Positions 24,901-34,047 of a stretch of 64,000 bases of DNA are shown here, piece after piece. The number at the start of each line of letters is the position of its first letter. Position 1 is the stretch's first letter. The position numbers and the translations under genes were made by a program. Source of the DNA: ATX-6F1 sp943369485 (GTDB lineage: Bacteria; Cyanobacteriota; Cyanobacteriia; PCC-6307; Cyanobiaceae); NCBI GenBank assembly GCA_943369485.1, contig CALRNH020000014.1:30763-94762 (forward strand), given 5' to 3'. The notes below the pieces were generated by a model. That model had not been told where the DNA came from. It ran no database searches and worked only from the letters and a program-made list of their open reading frames with translations.

Positions 24901-26361
24901 ATGACGCTCGCCTTCCAAGGGCCAAAACGCCGAAAACCGAAACGACTCATGGAAGCCAGCCTGCTGGAGGCTCCCCTCCAGCTGATGCGCAGCATCCGCG
25001 GGCTTTCCTCCCGGCAGGGACTGATCTGGCTGGCCTGTGTGCCCGTTGCCCTGTTCGGTCTGGGGGTGTTCAACCTGGCGGCCCACGCCGCTGAACTGCC
25101 CGCACTGACACCGGCGTTCCTGATCAACAATCTCTGGCTGCTGATCGCCGCCATTCTGGTGATCTTCATGAACGCCGGCTTCGCCATGGTGGAGGCAGGG
25201 ATGTGTCGGCAGAAGAACGCCGTCAACATCCTGGCCAAGAACCTGATCGTGTTCGCCCTGGCCGCCAGCGCCTACTGGTTGATCGGCTACTCCTTGATGT
25301 ACGGCTCGGCCGTCATCCCGGGCTGGCTGTTCTTCGGCAAGGGCGGTCCCTTCGGCCTGTTCTTCGATCCAGCCGTCACCCCCCAGATGGTCACGGACGG
25401 TTCACTGGTGCCCAGTGTCGACTTCCTCTTCCAGGTGGCCTTCGCCGGCACCGCCGCCACGATCGTCTCGGGACTGGTGGCCGAGCGGATCAAGTTCGGG
25501 GAGTTCGTGGTGTTCTCGTTGATTCTGGTGGCCTTCATCTATCCGATCGCCGGCAGCTGGAAATGGAACGCTGACGGCTGGCTCAACCAGCTGGGCTTCA
25601 TCGACTTCGCTGGCTCCACCCTTGTTCATTCGGTGGGCGCCTGGGCGGGCGTTGTGGGGGCGATCATCCTCGGCCCGAGGGTCGGCAAGTTCGTCCAGGG
25701 CGAGACCCAGGCCATCCCTGGCCACAACATGGCCCTCGGCACGCTCGGCTGCCTGATCCTCTGGATCGGCTGGTACGGGTTCAACCCGGGTTCCGTGTTG
25801 TCGATGAACGAAACCGTTCCCTACATCGCCGTCACCACAACCCTTGGGGCCGCAGGCGGTGGCATCGCCGGCACCCTGGTCTCCCAGCTGAAATCAGGCA
25901 AGCCCGACCTCACGATGACCATCAACGGCATCCTGGCTGGCCTGGTGGGCATCACCGCCGGCTGCGACGGCTTTTCGATGCCCGCCGCCTGGGTGGTGGG
26001 CTTCATCGCCGGCACCATCGTGGTCTTTTCGGTCAGCTTCATCGATAGCCTCAACATCGATGATCCGGTGGGCGCCTGGTCCGTGCATGGCACCTGCGGC
26101 ATCTGGGGCACCCTGGCGGTCGGTCTGTTCAACACCGACAAGGGCCTGCTGACCGGCCATGGCTTCAGCCAGCTCGGCCTTCAGTTCATCGGCGTCATGG
26201 CCTATGGCCTGTTCGCCGCCATCACCGCCTGGATCGCCTGGTCGGTGCTGGGAGCCCTCTCCGGTGGGATCCGTGTGACCGAGAAGGAAGAGGCCGAGGG
26301 TCTCGACATCGGCGAGCACGGTATGGAGGCTTACCCCGACTTCGTCTCAACCACCAGCTGA
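24901..26361 (+). CDS. amt: Ammonium transporter (Amt family)
   Basis: A trimeric ammonium channel of the plasma membrane. The twin pore histidines are seen in STLVHSVGAWAG and SVHGTCGIWG; MNAGFAMVEAGMCRQKNAVN and PGHNMALGTLG are family blocks. About eleven spans follow a hydrophobic signal-like N-terminus ending in AAHAAELP. I chose ATG 24901 (486 residues) since an NtcA site overlaps the open-frame start at 24811; ATG 24949 is another option. NtcA control is expected under nitrogen limitation. A strong terminator follows. Confidence 0.95.
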   Translation: MTLAFQGPKRRKPKRLMEASLLEAPLQLMRSIRGLSSRQGLIWLACVPVALFGLGVFNLAAHAAELPALTPAFLINNLWLLIAAILVIFMNAGFAMVEAGMCRQKNAVNILAKNLIVFALAASAYWLIGYSLMYGSAVIPGWLFFGKGGPFGLFFDPAVTPQMVTDGSLVPSVDFLFQVAFAGTAATIVSGLVAERIKFGEFVVFSLILVAFIYPIAGSWKWNADGWLNQLGFIDFAGSTLVHSVGAWAGVVGAIILGPRVGKFVQGETQAIPGHNMALGTLGCLILWIGWYGFNPGSVLSMNETVPYIAVTTTLGAAGGGIAGTLVSQLKSGKPDLTMTINGILAGLVGITAGCDGFSMPAAWVVGFIAGTIVVFSVSFIDSLNIDDPVGAWSVHGTCGIWGTLAVGLFNTDKGLLTGHGFSQLGLQFIGVMAYGLFAAITAWIAWSVLGALSGGIRVTEKEEAEGLDIGEHGMEAYPDFVSTTS

Positions 26362-26389
26362 GCAGGTCCCTGCTCGTTGTTTCCCTGTT

Positions 26390-26417
26390 GACCCGCGGCT
26401 TCCGCCGCGGGTTTTTT
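26390..26417 (+). terminator. Rho-independent terminator of amt
   Basis: ACCCGCGGC and GCCGCGGGT form a 9-bp GC-rich stem with a TTCC loop, followed by TTTTT. It lies about 30 bp after the amt stop and before ispH. Confidence 0.9.
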
Positions 26418-26471
26418 CGTCCGCGCGGCCGGCGGTCCCCATAGAGTCGGCAGCAGCCCTGCCTTGACCAC

Positions 26472-27668
26472 GTGGACACCCGTGCTTTCAAGCGCTCGCT
26501 TCATCATTCCGAGCGCTACAACCGCCGGGGCTTCGGCCGGGCCGAGGAGGTCGCCGGCAGCCTGGAGCAGGCCTACCAGAGCGACCTGATCGCCAGTCTC
26601 CGGGACAATGGCTATCAGCTTGACCATGGTCGCCTGAGCGTTCGCCTGGCCGAGGCCTTCGGCTTCTGCTGGGGGGTCGAGCGGGCCGTGGCGATGGCCT
26701 ATGAAACCCGCCGCCATTACCCCAGCGAGCGGATCTGGATCACCAACGAGATCATCCACAACCCCTCGGTGAACGATCACCTGCGCGACATGAACGTGCA
26801 GTTCATCGCCGTGGAGGAAGGGGTGAAGGATTTCTCCGAGGTGGGCACCGGCGATGTGGTGATCCTGCCGGCCTTCGGGGCCACGGTGCAGGAGATGCAA
26901 CTTCTCAATGAGCGGGGCTGCCACATCGTCGACACCACCTGCCCCTGGGTCTCCAAGGTGTGGAACACCGTGGAGAAGCACAAGAAACACGCCTTCACCT
27001 CGATCATCCACGGCAAGGTCAAGCACGAGGAAACCCTCGCCACCAGCTCCTTCGCGGGCACCTACCTGGTGGTGCTGGATCTGATCGAAGCCCGCATGGT
27101 CTGCGACTACATCCGTGGCCACGGCGATCGCACCGCCTTCATGACCCGCTTCGCCAACGCCTGCTCCCCCGGCTTCGACCCCGACCGCGACCTGGCGCGG
27201 GTGGGGGTGGCCAACCAGACCACCATGCTCAAGAGCGAAACCGAGGAGATCGGACGCCTGTTCGAGCGCACGATGCTTGAGCACTACGGCCCGACTGCGC
27301 TCAACGACCACTTCCTGGCCTTCAACACCATCTGTGATGCCACACAGGAACGCCAAGACGCGATGTTCGCCCTGGTGGACGAACCCCTGGATCTGATCGT
27401 GGTCATCGGGGGCTACAACTCTTCCAACACCACCCACCTGCAGGAAATTGCCGTCAGTCGCGGCATCCGCTCCTTCCACATCGACACCCCCGAGCGCATC
27501 GGCCCGGGGAACCGCATCGAGCACAAGCCCCTGGGTGGCGAACTGGAAACCGTCGAGCCCTTCCTGCCGGACGGCCCCCTGCGGGTGGGCATCACCTCCG
27601 GCGCCTCCACCCCAGACCGGGTGGTGGAGGATGTCATCCGTCAGCTGATGGCCCTCAGCGAAACCTGA
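26472..27668 (+). CDS. ispH: 4-hydroxy-3-methylbut-2-enyl diphosphate reductase
   Basis: The last step of the MEP isoprenoid pathway, making IPP and DMAPP with a 4Fe-4S cluster. The three cluster cysteines lie in GFCWGVERA, DTTCPWVSK and NTICDATQ, and VVIGGYNSSNTTHL is typical. The 398-residue length with an N-terminal extension matches the cyanobacterial/plant type. The start is a GTG. It is separated from amt by a terminator. Confidence 0.97.
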   Translation: MDTRAFKRSLHHSERYNRRGFGRAEEVAGSLEQAYQSDLIASLRDNGYQLDHGRLSVRLAEAFGFCWGVERAVAMAYETRRHYPSERIWITNEIIHNPSVNDHLRDMNVQFIAVEEGVKDFSEVGTGDVVILPAFGATVQEMQLLNERGCHIVDTTCPWVSKVWNTVEKHKKHAFTSIIHGKVKHEETLATSSFAGTYLVVLDLIEARMVCDYIRGHGDRTAFMTRFANACSPGFDPDRDLARVGVANQTTMLKSETEEIGRLFERTMLEHYGPTALNDHFLAFNTICDATQERQDAMFALVDEPLDLIVVIGGYNSSNTTHLQEIAVSRGIRSFHIDTPERIGPGNRIEHKPLGGELETVEPFLPDGPLRVGITSGASTPDRVVEDVIRQLMALSET

Positions 27669-27714
27669 TCCGCTGGCACAACCGCCACGGTTCCCCGCGG
27701 GAGCAGCTCCTACA

Positions 27715-28416
27715 TTGCCTTCCTCAGCTCCATCAGAACCCTTGGGAGATCGGAGCCCATTGACCTCGTCTCTCACGCGCACGGAACCGCCCACGGGATC
27801 TGCTCCTGGGCTTCGTCGCAGCACTGATCCCCGGGTGCGCTGCTACCAGAGTGCGTTCGCCGATCTAATGGAGATGCGCGCGCCGTCCGAGCTGGTCACC
27901 CACTACCTCGATCGCCACGAGAGCTGGTTTCGCCGCTGCGCGGCGCCGATGAAGGTGGCCCCGATCGGTGCCGACGGCTATGCCCTCACCCTGGGGCGCT
28001 TCGGCAACTTCGGCTTCGAGGTCGAGCCCAGCATCGGCCTGGAACTGCTGCCCCAGAGTGCCGGGGTGTACCGAATCGTCACAGTGCCCCTGGGGACGGC
28101 CGTAGGAAGCGAGCCCAGCTCGCTCTACGACGTGGAGTTCAACGCCTCCCTGAGGCTGGTGGACTCCATCGACGACATCAGCGGTGCTCCACTGGCCCCC
28201 CTCACCCAGGTGCGCTGGGAACTCGATCTGAGCGTCTGGATCAAGCTTCCCAGCTTGATTGGTCTGCTGCCGGAGGCTCTGGTTCAGAGCAGCGGTGACC
28301 ACCTGCTGCGCCAGATCGTGCGCCAGATCTCCCGCAAGCTCACCTGGAAGGTGCAGGAAGATTTTCACGCTTCCCACGAGCTGGAATGCCCGCCCAGGCG
28401 CCGGGCCCAGTTCTGA
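27715..28416 (+). CDS. DUF1997 family protein
   Basis: A soluble protein of up to 233 residues. The core (about 40-225) has the DUF1997 style: YLDRHESWFRRCAAPMKVAPIG, YALTLGRFGNFGFEVEP and the IKLPSLIGLLPEALVQSSG block. The listed TTG start adds a low-complexity Ser/Pro leader; a TTG at 27760 is an alternative. It follows ispH by 46 bp and converges on the DUF4079 gene. Function unknown, conserved in cyanobacteria and chloroplasts. Confidence 0.8.
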   Translation: MPSSAPSEPLGDRSPLTSSLTRTEPPTGSAPGLRRSTDPRVRCYQSAFADLMEMRAPSELVTHYLDRHESWFRRCAAPMKVAPIGADGYALTLGRFGNFGFEVEPSIGLELLPQSAGVYRIVTVPLGTAVGSEPSSLYDVEFNASLRLVDSIDDISGAPLAPLTQVRWELDLSVWIKLPSLIGLLPEALVQSSGDHLLRQIVRQISRKLTWKVQEDFHASHELECPPRRRAQF

Positions 28417-28426
28417 GCTTCAGGCC

Positions 28427-28888
28427 CTAGGCGGGTGGATTCAGAATCCGGCCGACGATCTCAAGCCCTGTGTAGGTCTGCCAGAGGAACAGGGTGAGAG
28501 CCGTCATGTTCAGCCCCACATGAACCTTGCGGGCGATCAGGTTGCCCTGCTGGATCTGTGGCACCAGCGCCACCGCCATGGTGATCAGGCCAGCGATACC
28601 CAGGCCGGCGATCAGGTGCGGAGCGACGAACAGCTTGCCGTTGTTGAGATAGGTGACCGCCATGCCACCGAAGCTGCCCAGCACAGTCAGCACCAGCACC
28701 AGGCTGCCCACCTTGAAATGACGCTGGGCGTACTTGCCCTTGATCAGTTCCTTGCGCTGATCGGGTTCCGCCAGCCGTGTGCGCTTGGCCTTGATGCCCA
28801 GATAGAGGGCATACAGCGACAGGGCCCCCAGCGTTGCCATCACCAGCGGATGAACGAAATTCAGGGCAAAGGCGAGGGCGTCCGGCAT
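28427..28888 (-). CDS. DUF4079 family membrane protein (cytochrome b561-like)
   Basis: A 153-residue protein with four hydrophobic helices. Histidines sit in or near the helices (FVHPLVM, QRHFKVG, APHLIAG, RKVHVGLN), the pattern of a possible haem-binding b561-like fold. Typical of cyanobacterial DUF4079 proteins. Haem binding and an electron-transfer role are inference. It lies between DUF1997 and purH. Confidence 0.8.
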   Translation of the reverse strand: MPDALAFALNFVHPLVMATLGALSLYALYLGIKAKRTRLAEPDQRKELIKGKYAQRHFKVGSLVLVLTVLGSFGGMAVTYLNNGKLFVAPHLIAGLGIAGLITMAVALVPQIQQGNLIARKVHVGLNMTALTLFLWQTYTGLEIVGRILNPPA

Positions 28889-28978
28889 GGGAGGTGGCGC
28901 GATGCAGCCGAAGCTAATCCGGCAGGCCCTTCCTGAGGCGACCGCGAACGACGATCCCTGGCCTCCAGGGAAGCGCCT

Positions 28979-30577
28979 TCAATGGAGAAAATGGCGCCGC
29001 CCGGTGGTGACCATCGCCAGGCCCAGCTCATCGCAGGCGGCGATCGAATCACCATCGCGCACACTGCCCCCGGGCTGAATCACCGCCGCGATGCCGTGCT
29101 CCGCCGCCAGGCGCACTGTGTCATCGAAAGGGAAGAAGCCATCGCTGGCGAGCACGGCCCCCCGGGCCTCCCCCCCGGCCGCCTCCAGGGCGAGGCGGGC
29201 CGAGCCCACGCGGTTCATCTGACCGGCGCCGATGCCCAGGCTGCGGTTGGCGCGGGCCACGGCGATGGCGTTGGAGCGCACATGGCGCACCAGGCGCCAG
29301 GCGAAACGGAGATCGTCGAACTCCTCGGCCGTGGGTGAGCGGCGGCTCACCACCCGCCAGCCACCCTCATCAACAGGCCTGTCGTCGAGTTGTTGCACCA
29401 GCACGCCCCCGAGCACGCTGCGCAGTTGCTGATCGGCGGCCCGGCCGATCGCCGCCGGGCTCAGTTCCAGCAGACGCAGGTTGCCCTTGGCCGCCAGCAG
29501 CTGCCGGGCCTCCGGTGAGAAAGCGGGCGCCACCACGCACTCCAGGAACAGGCTGGCCAGGTGAGCCGCCGCCGCCCCATCGACGGGTGTGTTCAAGGCC
29601 ACGATCCCCCCGAACGCCGAGACCCGATCAGCCTCGAGGGCGCGCTCGAGGGCCTCAGCGGTGCTGGCACCAGTGGCCACGCCACAGGGGTTGGTGTGCT
29701 TGACCACCACCGCCGCCGGCCGCTCGGCCCCGGGGGCACCCGCCAGGGCGTCGCCGTAGCCGAACTCGCGTACGGTCGCCAGGGCCGCCTCCAGATCGAT
29801 CAGGTTGTTGTAACTGAGCTCCTTGCCCTGGATCTGATCAGCGCCGCCCCAACCCGCCCCAGGGGCAGAGAACCACTGGGCGCTCTGGTGGGGGTTTTCG
29901 CCGTAGCGCAGGCTCTGGCGCAGGGGCAGGGCGAGCTCGAAGGCAGCGCCGCTGGTGTTGCCTTCGGCCTCCGGGCGCTCCGGCGCGGAGGCGGCCAAGC
30001 GCTCCCCCATCCAGGCGCTGATGGCGGCGTCGTAGCTGGCGGTGTGGCGGAACGCCTCCAGGGCCAGTTGCGTCCGATAGGCTCCGTCCACGGCTCCGGC
30101 CGCCAGTGCCGAAAGGAAGCCGTCGTACTGGCCTGGGCTGGTGAGCACGGCCACATCCGCGTGGTTCTTGGCCGCCGCCCGCACCATCGCAGGCCCGCCG
30201 ATGTCGATGGTCTCGATGGCCGTGTCCCAACTCACCGCCGGATCGGCCACCGTTTCCCGGAACGGATACAGATTCACCACCACCACGTCGATGGCGTCGA
30301 TTCCCTGGGCTGCCAGATCCGCCTGGTGGGAGGGGTCCTGACGCTTGGCCAGGATGCCGCCGTGGATGCGCGGGTGCAGGGTCTTGACCCGCCCACCGAG
30401 CATTTCCGGCGCCCCGGTGTGCTCGGCCACACGGGTGACCGGCAGGCCCGCCGCCTCGAGGGCAGCCGCCGTGCCTCCACTCGAGAGCAACCGGAAACCG
30501 TGGGTGTGATGGAGCGCCTCGGCCAGCGGCACCAGACCCTGCTTCTCCGACACACTCAGAAGGGCAGTGGGCGCCAT
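28979..30577 (-). CDS. purH: Bifunctional AICAR transformylase / IMP cyclohydrolase
   Basis: Catalyses the last two steps of de novo IMP synthesis. The N-terminal MGS-like cyclohydrolase domain (about 1-150, with LLSSGGTAAALEAAGLPV and GRVKTLHPRIHGGIL) is followed by the AICAR transformylase domain with the catalytic VVKHTNPCGVA motif, QIQGKELSYNNLIDLEAA and DGFFPFDDTV. The 532-residue length is standard. Divergent from the esterase gene across 51 bp. Confidence 0.97.
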   Translation of the reverse strand: MAPTALLSVSEKQGLVPLAEALHHTHGFRLLSSGGTAAALEAAGLPVTRVAEHTGAPEMLGGRVKTLHPRIHGGILAKRQDPSHQADLAAQGIDAIDVVVVNLYPFRETVADPAVSWDTAIETIDIGGPAMVRAAAKNHADVAVLTSPGQYDGFLSALAAGAVDGAYRTQLALEAFRHTASYDAAISAWMGERLAASAPERPEAEGNTSGAAFELALPLRQSLRYGENPHQSAQWFSAPGAGWGGADQIQGKELSYNNLIDLEAALATVREFGYGDALAGAPGAERPAAVVVKHTNPCGVATGASTAEALERALEADRVSAFGGIVALNTPVDGAAAAHLASLFLECVVAPAFSPEARQLLAAKGNLRLLELSPAAIGRAADQQLRSVLGGVLVQQLDDRPVDEGGWRVVSRRSPTAEEFDDLRFAWRLVRHVRSNAIAVARANRSLGIGAGQMNRVGSARLALEAAGGEARGAVLASDGFFPFDDTVRLAAEHGIAAVIQPGGSVRDGDSIAACDELGLAMVTTGRRHFLH

Positions 30578-30628
30578 CTCGATCGCTGAGGCTGCCGCCC
30601 CAACCTACGCAGCAGACCCCGAACACCC

Positions 30629-31240
30629 ATGGCCAACGATCAACTCAGAGCTGGCCCTTCTGGGGCCAGCCACCGCCTGGTGCTGCTGCATGGCTGGGGG
30701 GCCGATGCCGACGATCTGATGGAGCTGGGAGAGCTGCTCGCCGATGGCGACACCGAATGGGTGGCCCTGCAGGCGCCGGAACCCCATCCCATGGGTACGG
30801 GCCGTCAGTGGTACGACCTGCAACAACCGGGCTGGCCGGGCCTGGCGGCGGCGCGGACCGACCTGAAGGCGAGGCTGATTGCCTTGGGGGACACATTGCC
30901 GATGGAGCGCACCAGCTTGCTTGGATTTTCCCAGGGGGCGGCCATGGCCCTGGATGTTGCCAGTGGCCTGCCGATCGCCGGGCTGATCGCCTGCAGCGGC
31001 TATCCCCATCCCGGCTGGCAACCCGAAGCCCCGCTCACCCGTGTCCTGCTGACCCATGGCCGGGCCGATCAGGTGGTTCCCTATGCGGCCAGTGAAGAAC
31101 TCGCCCGCCAGCTCGCAGCAGCCAGTGGGGCGGTGGATCTGCACGGCTTCAACGGCGGCCACACGATTGACCCGGCGTTGTTCCCGCTGCTGAAAGGGTT
31201 CCTGCGGCAGAACCGCTCAGCGGCACCGCTCCAGGAATGA
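30629..31240 (+). CDS. Alpha/beta-hydrolase, phospholipase/carboxylesterase type
   Basis: A small serine hydrolase of 203 residues. The oxyanion-hole segment LLHGWGADADDL is followed by the nucleophile motif GFSQG (Ser101), the acid in HGRADQVVP (Asp147) and the His in GGHTI (His178), so the triad is complete. The size and order match the YtpA/AYPL carboxylesterase family. No signal peptide, so cytosolic. Substrate unknown. Confidence 0.88.
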   Translation: MANDQLRAGPSGASHRLVLLHGWGADADDLMELGELLADGDTEWVALQAPEPHPMGTGRQWYDLQQPGWPGLAAARTDLKARLIALGDTLPMERTSLLGFSQGAAMALDVASGLPIAGLIACSGYPHPGWQPEAPLTRVLLTHGRADQVVPYAASEELARQLAAASGAVDLHGFNGGHTIDPALFPLLKGFLRQNRSAAPLQE

Positions 31241-31262
31241 TCCCTGGCGGAATCCAACGTCT

Positions 31263-31634
31263 TCAGACGAAGGCGTACTCGTACTCCTCCATCTCCTCCC
31301 AGTCGTCAGAGCCCATGGACTCAAGGCCAGCGAAGAGAGTTTCCTCGCCGATGCGATCGACGATCACACGCAGGGAAGGGAAGAGGAAGTGGTTCTCCTC
31401 GGCGTACTGAGCGCTGAACAGCCCCTTTTCGCCCCAGAAGAAGCGATCGGTGGTGTGCTCATTGCGGCGCACGTTCAAGATGGCGGGAGCCAACAGAGCG
31501 GACTCGGCGATATAACGACGAGCTGCCGTGACGGGCTTGTGCTCGCCGGTTTCAAGGTTATGGGTCGGCACGTGGGCCAGAACCCGTTGGCCGGCGAGAC
31601 GACGACGACTGATCCGCTTGCGCTTCTTGGACAT
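31263..31634 (-). CDS. DUF3155 family protein
   Basis: A 123-residue cyanobacterial protein from ATG 31634. A very basic N-terminus (KKRKRISRRRLAGQRVL) contrasts with an acidic C-tail (DDWEEMEEYEYAFV), with FFWGEKGLFSAQYAEENHF in between. Polarised charge suggests a nucleic-acid or ribosome contact, but this is inference. Function unknown. It is convergent with the esterase gene. Confidence 0.82.
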   Translation of the reverse strand: MSKKRKRISRRRLAGQRVLAHVPTHNLETGEHKPVTAARRYIAESALLAPAILNVRRNEHTTDRFFWGEKGLFSAQYAEENHFLFPSLRVIVDRIGEETLFAGLESMGSDDWEEMEEYEYAFV

Positions 31635-31999
31635 AGGACCACTCCCGTTCAAGGGAGGATTAAAGAGGGACAGGGTGGGTGGACTCAGGACGAACCACCA
31701 CGACCGGGGATCCCCGCTGGGGGAGGCTCGGCACGCCCATACATCTGTCGACCCGAGGGGGGCCGGAGGATCCGATCAGTGACCCACTGGCCCTAGGGAG
31801 GCAAGCGGTGACAGAGAGGGGCGTCCGCCTCTGCTGTAATCTTGTCGCAAGCGATTCGCAACAAGGGCTGTCACGACGGGAACCTGCGGTCCGCTTCCGG
31901 GCTGCAAAGTATTGGTCGATACCCCACCTTAAGACTTTTTCCCGGATTTCGAACATCCGATCGGGAAATTCATTCGCCCTTCCGCGGCCGAGTCCCTGA
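31635..31999. other. Divergent intergenic region between DUF3155 and the histidine kinase
   Basis: No convincing gene on either strand. The region has a lower-GC part near the kinase start (31830-31980). It contains a small inverted repeat, CGGAT-N7-ATCCG, at 31943-31959 about 40 bp before the kinase ATG, which could be an operator. A TGTAAT near 31836 may be a -10 box. It must hold promoters for both flanking genes. Confidence 0.4.
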
Positions 32000-33151
32000 A
32001 TGCAGGTCTCCGAAAGGTTTCTTGCCCTGCTCCAGCAGCAGCTTGCCCAGTTCACGGACCGCTTGGACCTCCGTTCGCTGGTGGTCTATCTGGCCCTGCC
32101 CACGCCCGAGGGCAAACCTGCCCTGGTGCCTGTGGGCTCCTGGCCCCTGGATGGGACCCCTCTTCCCCCGGTCGAAGACGACACCGAGCTACGCCTGCCG
32201 GATGCCCAGCGACGCTGGCTGGCCCTGCGCCATGAGCAGGTGCTGCTGGGGGCCTTGCGGGTGGAGACCAACCAGCTGCCCTGGTCCGAACCCCTGACCC
32301 AGCGCCTGCAGGCCACCGCCAACAGCCTCACGTTGGCCCTTTGCCTCGATCTGGAGCAGCAGCGCCTGCGCGATCAGCTGTTGCGCCAGGACCAGCACCT
32401 CCGCCTGCTGGTGCACCAGCTGCGTAATCCCCTGGCGGCCCTGCGCACCTTCGGCCAGTTGCTGCTGCGCCGGCTTGACGGTGATCAGGCCAACCGCTTG
32501 CTGGTGGAGGGCCTTCTGGCCGAAGAACAACAGCTGAACCGCTACGTGGACGCGATTGATCGACTGGCGGGCCCGCTGCAGCTGGCGCCAGGGCCGGCGG
32601 AACCCCAACCGCTGCTGCTCCCCCCCTCGCTCACCAGCACGGGCGAGCGCGACCTGCAGGAGCTGCTGACCCCGTTGCTGCACCGGGCCGCGGCCACCGC
32701 GTCACTCCAGGGCCGCCGCTGGCGCTCCACCGATCCACTCCCTCCCTGGCGCGGGGATGCCGGGGCCGTGGCCGAAATCCTGGCCAACCTGCTCGAAAAC
32801 GCTTTCCGCTACAGCCCCCCGGGGGCGCAGGTGGGCCTGCTGGCCCAACCCCTTGGGCGTGGCCTTCGACTCACGGTCTGGGATGGCGGAACGGCGATCG
32901 AAGCGGGCGAACGGGAGGCGATCTTCGGTCGAGGCGTGCGGGGAGCCCACGGCAACGGCAGCAGCGGCACTGGACTGGGGCTGGCCCTGGCACGGGATCT
33001 GGCCCGTTCCCTCGGCGGCGACCTGCGGCTGGTGGTTCCGCCGGCGGCACTGGATCCGGCTCTACCGGCCGACGGCAATGCCTTCACGCTGGAACTGCCG
33101 GAGGTCGCGGGGGCGCTCACCTCAAGCCCATCACCACCAGCGCGGCGGTGA
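32000..33151 (+). CDS. Two-component sensor histidine kinase, soluble
   Basis: A 383-residue kinase without membrane spans. The N-terminal part (about 1-115) looks like a degenerate sensory (GAF-like) domain. The HisKA dimer helix contains HQLRNPLAALRTFGQ with the phospho-accepting His139. The ATPase domain has the N box ILANLLENAFRYSPPGAQ, G1 VWDGGTAI and G2 GTGLGLALARDLA. No response regulator gene is adjacent. Its last 35 bp overlap the convergent cobS 3' end. Confidence 0.9.
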   Translation: MQVSERFLALLQQQLAQFTDRLDLRSLVVYLALPTPEGKPALVPVGSWPLDGTPLPPVEDDTELRLPDAQRRWLALRHEQVLLGALRVETNQLPWSEPLTQRLQATANSLTLALCLDLEQQRLRDQLLRQDQHLRLLVHQLRNPLAALRTFGQLLLRRLDGDQANRLLVEGLLAEEQQLNRYVDAIDRLAGPLQLAPGPAEPQPLLLPPSLTSTGERDLQELLTPLLHRAAATASLQGRRWRSTDPLPPWRGDAGAVAEILANLLENAFRYSPPGAQVGLLAQPLGRGLRLTVWDGGTAIEAGEREAIFGRGVRGAHGNGSSGTGLGLALARDLARSLGGDLRLVVPPAALDPALPADGNAFTLELPEVAGALTSSPSPPARR

Positions 33152-33905
33152 GGACCAGGGCCAGGGAGGCACTCCACTCCACGCAGGCGCCATAGCTGTC
33201 GCCGCTGTGCCCCCCCAGCCGGCGCCCGAGACCGAGGGGCACCAGCAGCGCGGGGATCACGCCGCTCCAGAGCATCCAGGGCCAGGCCCCGACAAGCCCC
33301 AACCCGGCCCAGAAACCCAACAGCACCAAGGTGGGCCTGAGCTCACGCCCCAGCCCCCGCCAGTGGCGACGATGGAACCCCGCCGTCCCTCCAGTTTCCG
33401 GGCGCAGGTAAGGGAACCACTCAATCGCCACCAGGGGGGCGATCCGCCCCCACACCGACGCCGCCACCAGCGCCGCCGGCACGGCCGCCGGCGCCAGGGC
33501 CGCCAGGGTGACCAGGGCCGCGGTGCGGAGCAGCAGGGCCTGCACCAGGGCCTGCACGCCCGCGGCCCCCACCCGGCTGTCCGCCATCGCCTCCAGGCAG
33601 CGCTCCCCTGCCCCGAGACCATCGGCGGTGTCCATGGCTCCATCCATGTGCAGCCCCCCGGTGAGCCAGAGCTCCAGGGCGATCACCAGGGCCACCTGGG
33701 CGGCCACGGGAATCCGGCCGTCACTCGCCCACCAGAGCAACCCCTGAAGCGCGCCGATCACCAGGCCGATCCAGGGGGCGAAGCGGGCGATGCGCTCGAA
33801 GCGCGGCGGCGGCCAGGGGCCCAGGGGCAAGACGCTGTAGAAGACCCAGGCCCCCGCCAGATCCTCCAACCAGCGGGGGGCAGGCCATCGCCGCTGCAGA
33901 GGCAT
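33117..33905 (-). CDS. cobS: Adenosylcobinamide-GDP ribazoletransferase (cobalamin synthase)
   Basis: Joins adenosylcobinamide-GDP with alpha-ribazole to complete (pseudo)cobalamin. The hallmark TGGLHMDGAMDTADGLG is present (about residue 70-90), along with about six hydrophobic spans. ATG 33905 gives 262 residues; the open frame reaches 34121 but that part overlaps tgt and is not conserved-looking. Its 3' end overlaps the kinase gene. Alpha-cyanobacteria usually make pseudocobalamin, so the natural lower ligand is uncertain. Confidence 0.93.
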   Translation of the reverse strand: MPLQRRWPAPRWLEDLAGAWVFYSVLPLGPWPPPRFERIARFAPWIGLVIGALQGLLWWASDGRIPVAAQVALVIALELWLTGGLHMDGAMDTADGLGAGERCLEAMADSRVGAAGVQALVQALLLRTAALVTLAALAPAAVPAALVAASVWGRIAPLVAIEWFPYLRPETGGTAGFHRRHWRGLGRELRPTLVLLGFWAGLGLVGAWPWMLWSGVIPALLVPLGLGRRLGGHSGDSYGACVEWSASLALVLTAALVVMGLR

Positions 33906-34047
33906 GGCCAGCCAGACAGAAGAGCTCGATCCTGGCGCGGCGTGGCCTGAACAACGGTGAGCAACATCCCCGAAGGAGTGACCTCGATCGATCCCCGGAT
34001 GTTCCGCGGCGCGGCCTAGGTTCAAAAGCTGTCCCCGCCTGCCTTCC

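Noticed and set aside
33906..34047. Cobalamin riboswitch upstream of cobS
   Set aside because: I could not find a B12-box-like sequence or the expected pseudoknot in the short gap and tgt overlap.
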